64,000 nt of DNA. Source: Paraburkholderia kururiensis JCM 10599 = LMG 19447. GTDB taxonomy: Bacteria; Pseudomonadota; Gammaproteobacteria; Burkholderiales; Burkholderiaceae. Both the position numbers and the translations under genes were made by a program. Where the stretch lies: the NCBI RefSeq assembly GCF_003986935.1, contig NZ_RJZE01000021.1, forward strand, positions 1 to 64,000, in the 5' to 3' direction. Below the pieces are notes generated by a model. It saw only the letters and a program-made list of their open reading frames with translations, made no database searches and was not told the origin of the DNA. This document shows positions 53,238 to 61,680 of the stretch, in pieces (the stretch's first letter is position 1; each line of letters begins with the position of its first letter).

Positions 53238-54116
53238 ATGGCCGTCCTCATCGATAGCGGTACGAAGGTGATTTGCCAGGGATTCACGGGCTCGCAGGGC
53301 ACGTTCCATTCGGAACAGGCCCTCGCCTACGGCACGCAGATGGTGGGCGGCGTCACCCCCGGCAAGGGTGGCACGACGCATCTGGGGCTGCCCGTGTTCG
53401 ACACCGTGGCCGACGCAGTGGAACGAACGGGCGCGAATGCTTCGGTGATCTACGTACCCCCGCCCGTGGCGGCCGACGCGATCCTGGAAGCCGTGGACGC
53501 CGGCGTGCCGCTCGTTGTGTGCATCACCGAAGGCATTCCCGTGCTCGACATGGTGCGCGTGAAGCGTGCGCTGGCCGGTTCGCGCACGCGGCTCGTGGGT
53601 CCGAACTGCCCTGGCGTCATCACGCCGGGCCAATGCAAGATCGGCATCATGCCGGGCCACATTCATCGGCCGGGCAAAATCGGCGTGGTCTCGCGTTCGG
53701 GCACGCTCACCTATGAAGCGGTGGCGCAAACCACCGCGGCGGGACTCGGGCAAAGCACGTGCATCGGCATTGGCGGCGACCCTGTGAACGGCACACACTT
53801 CATCGACTGTCTCGAAATGTTCCTCGCCGACGACGACACCGAAGGCATCATCATGATCGGCGAGATCGGTGGCAGTGCAGAGGAAGACGCCGCGCGCTTC
53901 CTGAAAGACGCGCGCACGAAGAAGCCCGTGGTGGGCTTCATCGCGGGCGTCAGCGCGCCGCCCGGCCGGCGCATGGGCCATGCGGGCGCAATCATTTCGG
54001 GTGGCACGGGCACGGCCGGCGCGAAGATCGAGGCCATGCGCTCGGCGGGCGTGCACGTCGCGCAGTCGCCAGCGGCGCTCGGCGCAACGATGGTCGAAGC
54101 GCTGCGGGCGATGTGA
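53238..54116 (+). CDS. Succinate/malate-CoA ligase alpha subunit (SucD/MtkB-like)
   Basis: A 292-residue partner of the preceding gene. KVICQGFTGSQGTFHSEQAL is the CoA-binding start, GGVTPGKGG follows, and the catalytic phosphohistidine is in GRRMGHAGAIISGGTGTA near residue 250. GVVSRSGTLTYEAV is typical. AAGGAG lies nine bases before ATG 53238. The two genes form a tight operon ended by a 12-bp hairpin. Confidence 0.93.
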   Translation: MAVLIDSGTKVICQGFTGSQGTFHSEQALAYGTQMVGGVTPGKGGTTHLGLPVFDTVADAVERTGANASVIYVPPPVAADAILEAVDAGVPLVVCITEGIPVLDMVRVKRALAGSRTRLVGPNCPGVITPGQCKIGIMPGHIHRPGKIGVVSRSGTLTYEAVAQTTAAGLGQSTCIGIGGDPVNGTHFIDCLEMFLADDDTEGIIMIGEIGGSAEEDAARFLKDARTKKPVVGFIAGVSAPPGRRMGHAGAIISGGTGTAGAKIEAMRSAGVHVAQSPAALGATMVEALRAM

Positions 54117-54143
54117 TTCGGCGTGAGTGGAAGATGAACTAAA

Positions 54144-54173
54144 GCGGCGGGCGGCTCATGCGCCGCCCGCCGC
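54144..54173. terminator. 12-bp GC hairpin between convergent genes
   Basis: gcggcgggcggc and gccgcccgccgc pair perfectly around tcatgc, between the sucD-like gene and the GntR gene. Confidence 0.65.
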
Positions 54174-54178
54174 CGTGT

Positions 54179-54910
54179 TCAATCGAGGAAGTCGCAGTTC
54201 GCTTCGACGTAAGCGGCCAGATCGAGCGAATGCTGGCGCACGAGCTTTTCCGCGAGTTCGGTGTCGCGCTTCTCCAGCGCCTCGATGATGCGCAGATGAT
54301 CGACGATGGACCGCGACGCGCGATCGCTCTGCGAAATGGTCATGCGGCGAATCGCACGCACGTGGATGAAGATGTTCTTGATGGTGTCCAGAATGATCTG
54401 CGACTTCGAGAGTTCCACGATGGCCTGGTGAAAGGCGATGTTCGCGTCCGAGTACTCTTCGATGTGCTCGGCGGGCGTGGTGTCGCGAAAGTCGTCGAAC
54501 ATGTGGCGCAGCTTCGCGATTTCCCCGTCGCTCGCATGCAACGTGGCAAGACGCGCCGCCATGCTTTCGAGCGCCGCCCACATCTGGATCATCTCGACAA
54601 TCTCGCGCTTGCTCTTGCGCACGATATAGATGCCGCGGCGCGGCACCATGCGCAGAAAACCTTCCTGCTCGAGCAGCGTCATCGCCTCGCGCACCGGCGT
54701 GCGGCTCACGCCCAGCTTCTCGCTCAGCTCGCGCTCGTCCAGCCTTATTTCGTCGTGCGACTGGTAGATGTCCGCATCGGCAATGGCCTGACGCAGCATC
54801 ACGTAGGCCTGATCGCGCAGGCTGGCGCTCGCGTTGATGGGTTGCAACGCGAGCGTGAGAGGGGTGGCCACTGGCGTTACCCTCGCCTCAGTTTGAAGTT
54901 CCGACGACAT
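54179..54910 (-). CDS. GntR/FCD family transcriptional regulator
   Basis: A 243-residue regulator with a winged helix (residues 30-100; LDERELSEKLGVSRTPVREAMTLLEQEGFLRMVPRRGIYIV) and an all-helical FCD effector domain with metal-type residues (DANIAFHQAIVELS, HLRIIEALEKRDTELAEKLVRQHSLDL). FCD regulators often respond to organic acids. The start at 54910 has AGAGG upstream. It likely binds the TGTGATATATCACA sites. It overlaps the preceding 73-residue gene by 23 bp. Confidence 0.9.
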   Translation of the reverse strand: MSSELQTEARVTPVATPLTLALQPINASASLRDQAYVMLRQAIADADIYQSHDEIRLDERELSEKLGVSRTPVREAMTLLEQEGFLRMVPRRGIYIVRKSKREIVEMIQMWAALESMAARLATLHASDGEIAKLRHMFDDFRDTTPAEHIEEYSDANIAFHQAIVELSKSQIILDTIKNIFIHVRAIRRMTISQSDRASRSIVDHLRIIEALEKRDTELAEKLVRQHSLDLAAYVEANCDFLD

Positions 54911-55109
54911 TCATCGCCTCTTTACGGACAGCAGGACGATACGAAGCGGCGGGAACGGCAGCCGGCACGTCGCCCAGATCGGCAAACCGGCCGTGCAGAG
55001 CGGCCTGGCGCGCCACGGATGTCGGCACCCACCGGGTCAGCAGCACAGTTGCGGCAGCGCCCAGACCCACCACGGCGAGGGCAAAAAGCCCGAGAGATAC
55101 AAATTCCAT
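54888..55109 (-). CDS. Small single-span membrane protein, 73 residues
   Basis: A short protein with one transmembrane helix (FVSLGLFALAVVGLGAAATVLL, residues 3-24) and a cytoplasmic or periplasmic tail ending VVGTSN. No known family. ATG 55109 has GGAGC six bases upstream and is preferred over 55121. Its overlap with the GntR start indicates coupled translation. It may assist the transport system of the cluster; that is unproven. Confidence 0.6.
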   Translation of the reverse strand: MEFVSLGLFALAVVGLGAAATVLLTRWVPTSVARQAALHGRFADLGDVPAAVPAASYRPAVRKEAMNVVGTSN

Positions 55110-55183
55110 TTGAAGCTCCATAAGATTGAGAGAACGGATGACTCAATCATATGGTGCGTCGCCGCAAAAATCAATATTCCGTA

Positions 55184-55197
55184 TGTAGTATATCAGA
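55184..55197. promoter_or_regulatory. Degenerate copy of the GntR operator
   Basis: TGTAGTATATCAGA matches TGTGATATATCACA at 11 of 14 positions, 75 bp before the small membrane protein/gntR pair, as expected for autoregulation. Confidence 0.45.
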
Positions 55198-55285
55198 TAG
55201 CCTGTCGGTAGATTACAACAGTCGGCCGACGAATGCCAGGACGCGCTCCGCCCTTTCCCACGGCACGCGCCGCGGCCATTCCGCC

Positions 55286-56761
55286 TTACCAGATACCTCC
55301 CAGCGCCTTCACGAGATCCACGCTCGCGTCCATTTCGCGCCGCCGCAAGTCGACGGCTGCGCGCTCGTTCGTGAGCGCCGTGTTCTGCGCCACCACCACG
55401 TCCAGATAATTCACGGTGCCGACGCGGTATTGCTCGAGTTCGAGCTGCAGCGTCTTGTCGGCCGACTGCACCGCCGCATCCTGCTGCGTCGTCTCCTGCT
55501 GCAGGATGCGCAGCGCCGCCAGGTTGTCCTCCACCTGCTGGAACGCCGCGAGCACCGTCTGCCGGTAGTCCGCCACGCTGGCGTCGTACTGCGCCTTCGC
55601 GCGGTCGGTCTCGGCTCTGCGACGGCCGCCGTCGAACAGGGTGCCCGCCAGTGCCGGTCCGAGCGACCACACGCGCGAAGGCGCCATCAGCCAGTTCGAC
55701 AGCGCCGAGCTTTCCAGCCCACCCGCCGCGGAGAGCACGAGGTTCGGGAAAAACGCCGACTCCGCGATGCCGATCTCGTCGTTGGCCGCGGCCACGCGCC
55801 GCTCGGCGGCGGCGATGTCCGGCCGGCGTTCCAGCAGCTGCGACGGCACGCCAGGCGGAATCGCAGGCGGCGTGAAATCGGCTGCGGCGGGCGACAGCGT
55901 GAATGTGGAGGCCGGCTGGCCGATCAGCGTCGCAATGGCGTGCTCGTATTGCGCGCGCGCCACGCCGAGATCGAGGTCCTGCGCCTGGGTGGCTTGCAGC
56001 TGCGTGCGCGCCTGCTCCACGTCCGCCTGCGACGAGATGCCGATGCGATACCGGCTCGTGGTCAGATCGAGCGCCTGGCGGTAGTCCGCGAGCGTCTGGT
56101 CGAGCAGGCGTTGCGTGGCGTCGAGCGTGCGCAGGTTGAAATAGTCGACGGCCAGCTCGGACTGCATGGCGAGCCGCACGCTTTCCAGATCCGCGGCGCT
56201 GGCCTGCTCGTTCGCGCGGGCGGCGTCGTTTTCATGCGCGACGCGGCCCCAGAGGTCCGGCTCCCATGTGGCGTCGGCCACCACGGCGTAGTCCTGGAAC
56301 GTCTTGCCCGCCGTCTGCTGGTGACCGATGACGTTCGCCGAATCATGCAGGTTCGACGCAGCCGTGGAGGCACCAATGGTCGGGAACCAGTCCGCGTGCG
56401 CGGAGGCCACCATGGCGCGCGCCTCGCGCCATTGCGCGGCGGCTTTCTGCACAGTCAGGTTCGACACGTCGACACGCGACTCCAACGCAGCGAGCTGCGC
56501 GTCGCCGAAGCGCGTCCACCATGGGCCGCGGGCGGCGGCATCGGCAGGCATGGCGTGCGTCCAGGCGGACGACGCCGCGTCGCCGCCCGCTGCATCAGTG
56601 GCAACGGCAGTGGCCACGGCCGGCGACGAGGTGGACAGCGCGCCCTCCTTGTACGCCTCAGGCACATCGACCTGCGGGCGCACGTAGTCAGGGCCGATCA
56701 TGCAGCCACCCAGCAGCAGCGCTGCGAGCACGCCCGCAAGCGCGACACGAGCGTGCCGCAT
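55286..56761 (-). CDS. RND efflux outer-membrane lipoprotein (NodT/OprM family)
   Basis: A 491-residue outer-membrane channel. The lipobox is ALLLGGCMIGPDYVRPQVDVP near residue 19 (lipidated Cys). The two OEP repeats contain WEPDLWGRVAHENDAARANEQAS and DITAAERRVAAANDEIGIAESAFFPNLVLSAAGG-like segments, and ALGGIW ends the protein. The start at 56761 has GAAGG five bases upstream; an earlier ATG at 56884 overlaps the adaptor gene stop (ATGA) and would add 41 residues before the signal. Third gene of the RND operon. Confidence 0.92.
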   Translation of the reverse strand: MRHARVALAGVLAALLLGGCMIGPDYVRPQVDVPEAYKEGALSTSSPAVATAVATDAAGGDAASSAWTHAMPADAAARGPWWTRFGDAQLAALESRVDVSNLTVQKAAAQWREARAMVASAHADWFPTIGASTAASNLHDSANVIGHQQTAGKTFQDYAVVADATWEPDLWGRVAHENDAARANEQASAADLESVRLAMQSELAVDYFNLRTLDATQRLLDQTLADYRQALDLTTSRYRIGISSQADVEQARTQLQATQAQDLDLGVARAQYEHAIATLIGQPASTFTLSPAAADFTPPAIPPGVPSQLLERRPDIAAAERRVAAANDEIGIAESAFFPNLVLSAAGGLESSALSNWLMAPSRVWSLGPALAGTLFDGGRRRAETDRAKAQYDASVADYRQTVLAAFQQVEDNLAALRILQQETTQQDAAVQSADKTLQLELEQYRVGTVNYLDVVVAQNTALTNERAAVDLRRREMDASVDLVKALGGIW

Positions 56762-56880
56762 CGTGCCTTCATCGTTGTGGCGGCAGCGCTGGTCCGCAGC
56801 GCAGAGTCCACCCTCGCTTGCCGCCCTGGCGCCGACACGCTGCCTGATACGCCCGACGAGCCCGCAGAAAACATCGTCTC

Positions 56881-58215
56881 TCATGATTGCGCCCCACCCG
56901 CTTGCGCGATGCGCACCTGCTCGCCATCGGTGATCGAGTCCGACGGATTCAGGACGACCTGATCGTTCGCCCCCACGCCGGCGGCCACCTCGATGCGCGT
57001 ACCGAAGTCGCGCCCCGGCGTGATCGTTTTCAGCACGACGCGATGGCGGGCATCGACGGTCGCGAGTTGCACGCCCTGCGGACGGTACAGCAACGCGTTC
57101 ACGGGCACCGAAAGCCCCGGCCGCGCGCGGTGCAACGTCAGCCGCAGTTGGCCGTACGAGCCGGGCAGCACCGCGCCGTCGTCGTTGGGCACATCCACTT
57201 CCACGCGCAGCGTGCGGGTGGACGGATTGATCGCCCCGCTGTTGCGCACCACGGTGCCGGCATGGCATTCGCCCGGCTGCTGCGTAAGGATGAGGCACGC
57301 CGGCGTGCCGTCGCTCACGGACGGCGCATCGTTCTGCGGCACGTCGGCATAGACGCGCAGCGTGCGCGTCTGCGCGAGGTCGAACATCTCTTTGGCCGGA
57401 CCGCCCGCGCTGCCCGCATCGATCAGCGCGCCCACGTCGACGTTGCGCGCCGTCACCACGCCGTCGAACGGCGCATAAACCTTCTCGTACGACTGCATCT
57501 GCGCAAGCCGCGCCACGTTCGACTGCGCCGCGAGCAGCGCGGCGTGCTTCGCCTGCGCGTCGCTCACCTTGATGTCCGTCTCCTGCTGCGAGACCGCGTG
57601 CGTGTCGACGAGCTGTTGCCAGCGCGAGGCCGTTACCTGCGCAAGCTGGTCGTTTGCCCGTGCCTGCGCTTCGTCGGCGCGCGCGGCGCGCAGGGCTGCG
57701 TCCACTTCGGGAGCATCGATCACGGCGAGCAGTTGCCCCGCCTTCACGTGGGTGCCGATGTCGGCGTACCACGCTTTCAGATAACCATTCGTGCGCGCGA
57801 AGACGGGCGTCTGCTGGTTGGCCTCGATGTCGGCCGGCAGCACGAGCGGCTGGTCAGCGGGCGCCACGGTAGGCTTCGTCACCTGCACCGTTGGGACTTC
57901 GAGCATCGCGGTCTGCTTCTTCAACGCCGCGTGGGCGGACAGGCGCGGCACGATGCCCGCCGCGAGCGCTGCCGCCACGGCGGCGGCCACCAAGGCAATA
58001 CGTCGACCACGCCGACCGCGCCGACCGCGCCGACCGCACCGATTCCGTGCTGAGGCCGGTTTGCCGGCAGGCACGTCGGCGGCGGCGTCGGCGGCGCTGC
58101 GCTCGCTGTCGTTCGTTTGGCTCGTCTGGCTCGTCCGGTCCGTGTTTTCACCGGCCGAAGCCTCGCCGGGTGCCTGCGCGTCGCGCGCGGCCGTGTCGAA
58201 ATCGCTGGGAGACAT
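56881..58215 (-). CDS. RND efflux periplasmic adaptor (MFP)
   Basis: A 444-residue membrane-fusion protein linking the RND pump to the outer channel. A long hydrophilic N-terminal tail (about 55 residues, Ala/Asp/Ser/Thr-rich) and an Arg-Gly repeat (CGRRGRRGRRGRRIAL) precede the single transmembrane helix. The lipoyl/hairpin region (GYLKAWYADIGTHVKAGQLLAVIDAPEVDAALRAARADEA) and the beta barrel follow. ATG 58215 has GGAG upstream. The Arg-rich segment is coded by short DNA repeats. Confidence 0.92.
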   Translation of the reverse strand: MSPSDFDTAARDAQAPGEASAGENTDRTSQTSQTNDSERSAADAAADVPAGKPASARNRCGRRGRRGRRGRRIALVAAAVAAALAAGIVPRLSAHAALKKQTAMLEVPTVQVTKPTVAPADQPLVLPADIEANQQTPVFARTNGYLKAWYADIGTHVKAGQLLAVIDAPEVDAALRAARADEAQARANDQLAQVTASRWQQLVDTHAVSQQETDIKVSDAQAKHAALLAAQSNVARLAQMQSYEKVYAPFDGVVTARNVDVGALIDAGSAGGPAKEMFDLAQTRTLRVYADVPQNDAPSVSDGTPACLILTQQPGECHAGTVVRNSGAINPSTRTLRVEVDVPNDDGAVLPGSYGQLRLTLHRARPGLSVPVNALLYRPQGVQLATVDARHRVVLKTITPGRDFGTRIEVAAGVGANDQVVLNPSDSITDGEQVRIAQAGGAQS

Positions 58216-58227
58216 GGTCAACTCCGC

Positions 58228-61200
58228 TCAATTCAGGATGCTGGTATCGATGGGCTGCTCCACCGCATGGCGCCGCCGCGAGGCGAGCCAGCCGTGCACG
58301 AGGGCGAACACCACGGGAAGAAGGAGCAGCGTCGTGGGCGTGCCGGCCAGCAGTCCGCCTATCACGGCGCGGCCCAGCGGCGCGTTCTGCTCGCCGCCGT
58401 CGCCGAGACCGAGCGCCATCGGCACCATGCCGATCACCATGGCGAGCGCCGTCATCAGCACCGGACGGAAGCGGCTCACGCCGGCCTCTAGCGCGGCCTT
58501 CAGCGGCGCCATGCCTTCGGCGATCCGCTCGCGCGCAAAGCTCACAACGAGAATGCTGTTCGCCGTCGCCACACCGATGCACATCATGGCGCCCGTGAGT
58601 GCGGGCACGCTGAGCGTGGTGTGCGTGACGAACAGCATCCAGAGAATGCCGGCCATCGCGCCGGGCAGCGCGCAGACGATCACGAGCGGATCGAGCCACG
58701 ACTGGAAGTTCACGACCATGAGCAGGTACACGAGCAGCACGGCAAACGTGATGCCGGCCGCCAGACCCGCAAACGAGTCGTGCATGGTCTGCACCTGGCC
58801 GCGGATCACGACGCGCGCGCCGCGCGGCAACTGCGCTTTGGCCGCATCGACGATGCGCGTGACGTCCGCGGCCACACCGCCCAGGTCGCGCCCCTGCACA
58901 GAGGCGTAGATATCGATGACGGGCTGCACGTTGTAGTGCGACACCACCGCCTGCTGCGAGCCGCGCGAGAACGTGCCGAGCGTGCCGAGAATGCCCGTGA
59001 CCGCGCCCGCGTTGCTGCCCGATCCGCCCGTGCCCGGCGTGAAGGTGGCCGCGAGCGGAATGTTGGCAAGCGTCTGCAGCGAGTGAATGTCGTACTGCGG
59101 CGTCTGCGTAATGACGGGGTAGCTCACGCCATTGGCGGGATTCAACCAGAAGTTCGGCGACGTCTGCGCGCTGCCCGACAGCGCGATCAGCAGGCTGCGC
59201 GCCACGTCCTGCTGTTGCAGGCCCGCCTGCAATGCCTTGGTGCGATCCACGTCTACGTTGATGGCAGGCTGGTCGGCGGGCTGCTGAATGCGCAGGTCGA
59301 CAAGCCCGTCCACGCTCCGCAGCTTTGCGAGCAGTGCATCGGCGAACGCGCGGTTCTGGTCGAGGTTCGTGCCGATCACCTGGATGTCGATGGGTGCGGG
59401 CAGTCCGAAGTTGAGGATCTGGCTCACCATGTCCGCAGGCAGGAATGAAAACGTGATGTCCGGAAACGCGGTGCCGAGTTTCTGCCGCAGCGCGGCCACA
59501 TACTGCGCCGTGGGATGGTGCTTCGCGTTGAGCGTAATGAGGATGTCGGCATCCGCGCTGCCGATGGGCCCCGAACTCGTATAGGAGAGGTTGATGCCGC
59601 TCGCCGGCAGCCCGATGTTGTCCACGATGGTGGAAAGCTCGGCAGGCGGAATCACGGTGCGGATGGTGCCTTCCACCTCGTCGGTCAGACGCGCCGTCTG
59701 CTCGATGCGCGTGCCCGTCTTCGCCCGCATGTGCAGGCGGATTTGTCCCGAATCGATCTGCGGGAAGAAGTCGCGGCCAAGGAACGGGGCAAGCGCGAGC
59801 GAACCGAACGCGATCACGATGAAGCCCGCCACGAAGCGACGCGGCTGCGCGAGCGCCCGTTCGAGCGTGCGGCGATAGCGCTGGCGCAGACCTTCGAACG
59901 CGGCCTCGAAGCGCTGCTGGAAACGCCGCAGCGCCTGGAAGCGCGGCGCGCTGCCCGCGTCAGGCAGACCCGCCTCGCCTGTCGATTTCGTGTGTCGCAG
60001 TAGATACATCGCGAGCGTGGGCACCAGCGTGCGCGAGAGAAAGTACGACGCCAGCATCGCGAACACCACCGCTTCGGCCAGCGGCGTGAACAGATAGCGC
60101 GCCACGCCGGAGAGCAGCAGCATGGGCACGAACACGATGCAGATGGACAGCGTGGAGACGAGCGTAGGCACCGCGATTTCGCCGGAGCCGTAGAGAATGG
60201 CCTGCAGCAGCGGCTCGCCCTGCTCGAGATGGTGCGTGATGTTCTCGATGGCGACCGTCGCGTCGTCCACGAGAATACCCACCGCGAGCGCGAGTCCGCC
60301 GAGCGTCATGATGTTGATGGTCTGCCCGAGCAGCGAGAGCGCGATCAGCGACGAGACAATGGCGAGCGGAATCGAGATCGCGATGATGAGCGTGGCGCGC
60401 CAGCTGCCGAGAAAGAGCAGGATCATGGCCGCCGTGAGCCCCGCCGCGATCAGGCCTTCGCGCACCACGCCCGAGACTGCCGACTTCACGAAGGTGGACT
60501 GATCCGTCACGGTGCGGATGTCGAGCGCCGCCGGCATTTGCGAGCGGATGCGCGGCAGGAGCTGCTTGATGTTCGAGATGATGTCGAGCGTCGATACGCT
60601 GCCGCTCTTCTCCACTTCGAGCAGCGCCGCGCGCTGGCCGTCGTGGCGCACGATGTTGGTCTGCGGCGCGTAGCCGTCGCGTACGGTAGCGACGTCGTGC
60701 AGATAGATCACGGTGCCGTCCGGATTCGCGCGCACCGGAATCGCGTTGAGTTCGGCCACCGAGCGCGCGGCGCCGTTCATGTTCACGTTGTATTCGAACG
60801 TGCCGATCTTCGCGGTGCCGCCGGGCAGCACGAGGTTTTGGGCGTTGACGGCGTTCACCACGTCCGTCGGTGTGAGGTGCTTTGCGGCGAGCGCCTGCGG
60901 GTCGATGTCGACCATGATCTGCCGCACCTTGCCGCCGTACGGAATGGGCACCGCGGCGCCCTGCACCGTGGCCAGCTGCGTGCGGATGAAGTTGTTGCCG
61001 AGGTCGTAGAGCTGCTGTTCGGGCAACGTCTTGCTCGACAGCGCGAGTTCCATGATGGGCACGGTCGAGGCGTTGTACGTGAGCACGAGCGGCGGCAGCG
61101 TGCCGGGCGGCAGGATGCGCAAGAGCGACTGCGCGCCCGTGGACGCTTCGCTCATCGCACGCGTGATGTCCGCGCCCGGATGGAAGAAGATCTTGACGAC

Positions 61201-61470
61201 CGCCACGCCGTTCAGCGACTGCGATTCGATGTGTTCGATGTCTTCCACGTCGGACGTCAGCGCGCGTTCGTACGGCGCCACGATGCGGCGCGACAGGTCT
61301 TCCGACGAGAGACCGTTGTAGCTCCACACCACGCTGATGACGGGAATGTCGATGTTCGGGAAGATGTCGGCGGGCGTGCGCAGGATCATCAACGGCCCGA
61401 GAATCGCGAGCAGCAGCGCGAGAACGATGAACGTGTACGGGCGCCGCAGCGCGACTTTGACGATCCACAT
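58228..61470 (-). CDS. RND efflux permease
   Basis: A 1080-residue inner-membrane RND pump with 12 predicted helices. It opens MWIVKVALRRPYTFIVLALLLAILGPLMIL; FPNIDIPVISVVWSYNGLSSEDLSRRIV is the first porter region and GGLALAVGILVDDATVAIENI holds the paired Asp of helix 4 for proton relay. It precedes the adaptor and channel genes, the reverse of the commonest order. Substrate is not defined; the adjacent metal-type two-component system suggests metals or envelope toxicants. Confidence 0.94.
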   Translation of the reverse strand: MWIVKVALRRPYTFIVLALLLAILGPLMILRTPADIFPNIDIPVISVVWSYNGLSSEDLSRRIVAPYERALTSDVEDIEHIESQSLNGVAVVKIFFHPGADITRAMSEASTGAQSLLRILPPGTLPPLVLTYNASTVPIMELALSSKTLPEQQLYDLGNNFIRTQLATVQGAAVPIPYGGKVRQIMVDIDPQALAAKHLTPTDVVNAVNAQNLVLPGGTAKIGTFEYNVNMNGAARSVAELNAIPVRANPDGTVIYLHDVATVRDGYAPQTNIVRHDGQRAALLEVEKSGSVSTLDIISNIKQLLPRIRSQMPAALDIRTVTDQSTFVKSAVSGVVREGLIAAGLTAAMILLFLGSWRATLIIAISIPLAIVSSLIALSLLGQTINIMTLGGLALAVGILVDDATVAIENITHHLEQGEPLLQAILYGSGEIAVPTLVSTLSICIVFVPMLLLSGVARYLFTPLAEAVVFAMLASYFLSRTLVPTLAMYLLRHTKSTGEAGLPDAGSAPRFQALRRFQQRFEAAFEGLRQRYRRTLERALAQPRRFVAGFIVIAFGSLALAPFLGRDFFPQIDSGQIRLHMRAKTGTRIEQTARLTDEVEGTIRTVIPPAELSTIVDNIGLPASGINLSYTSSGPIGSADADILITLNAKHHPTAQYVAALRQKLGTAFPDITFSFLPADMVSQILNFGLPAPIDIQVIGTNLDQNRAFADALLAKLRSVDGLVDLRIQQPADQPAINVDVDRTKALQAGLQQQDVARSLLIALSGSAQTSPNFWLNPANGVSYPVITQTPQYDIHSLQTLANIPLAATFTPGTGGSGSNAGAVTGILGTLGTFSRGSQQAVVSHYNVQPVIDIYASVQGRDLGGVAADVTRIVDAAKAQLPRGARVVIRGQVQTMHDSFAGLAAGITFAVLLVYLLMVVNFQSWLDPLVIVCALPGAMAGILWMLFVTHTTLSVPALTGAMMCIGVATANSILVVSFARERIAEGMAPLKAALEAGVSRFRPVLMTALAMVIGMVPMALGLGDGGEQNAPLGRAVIGGLLAGTPTTLLLLPVVFALVHGWLASRRRHAVEQPIDTSILN

Positions 61471-61541
61471 GGCGAAGACCCGGGCGCAGAAAAGATGTGC
61501 GCAGTCTGCGGGGTCCGCATTTGCGGCTCCATGGCGCAAGA

Positions 61542-61557
61542 ATGACAAAGATGTAAT
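61542..61557. promoter_or_regulatory. Probable response-regulator box in the RND/two-component divergent region
   Basis: ATGACA-AAGA-TGTAAT is an inverted repeat with one mismatch. It resembles the operators of CusR/CopR-type regulators (ATGACA-N-TGTCAT, TTACA-N5-TGTAA types). It is about 72 bp before the RND gene and 124 bp before the response regulator. Confidence 0.6.
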
Positions 61558-61680
61558 GATGGCCGCGCCGCGCGCCGGGTATCATCGGCAACAGTTTTTG
61601 GCTCGTTTGTCTGCTCACTTCCAGCTCTTTCCAGCTTATTTTCTTAGCTCATTTTCCAGTTCACCAACGAGGGTGCCGTA

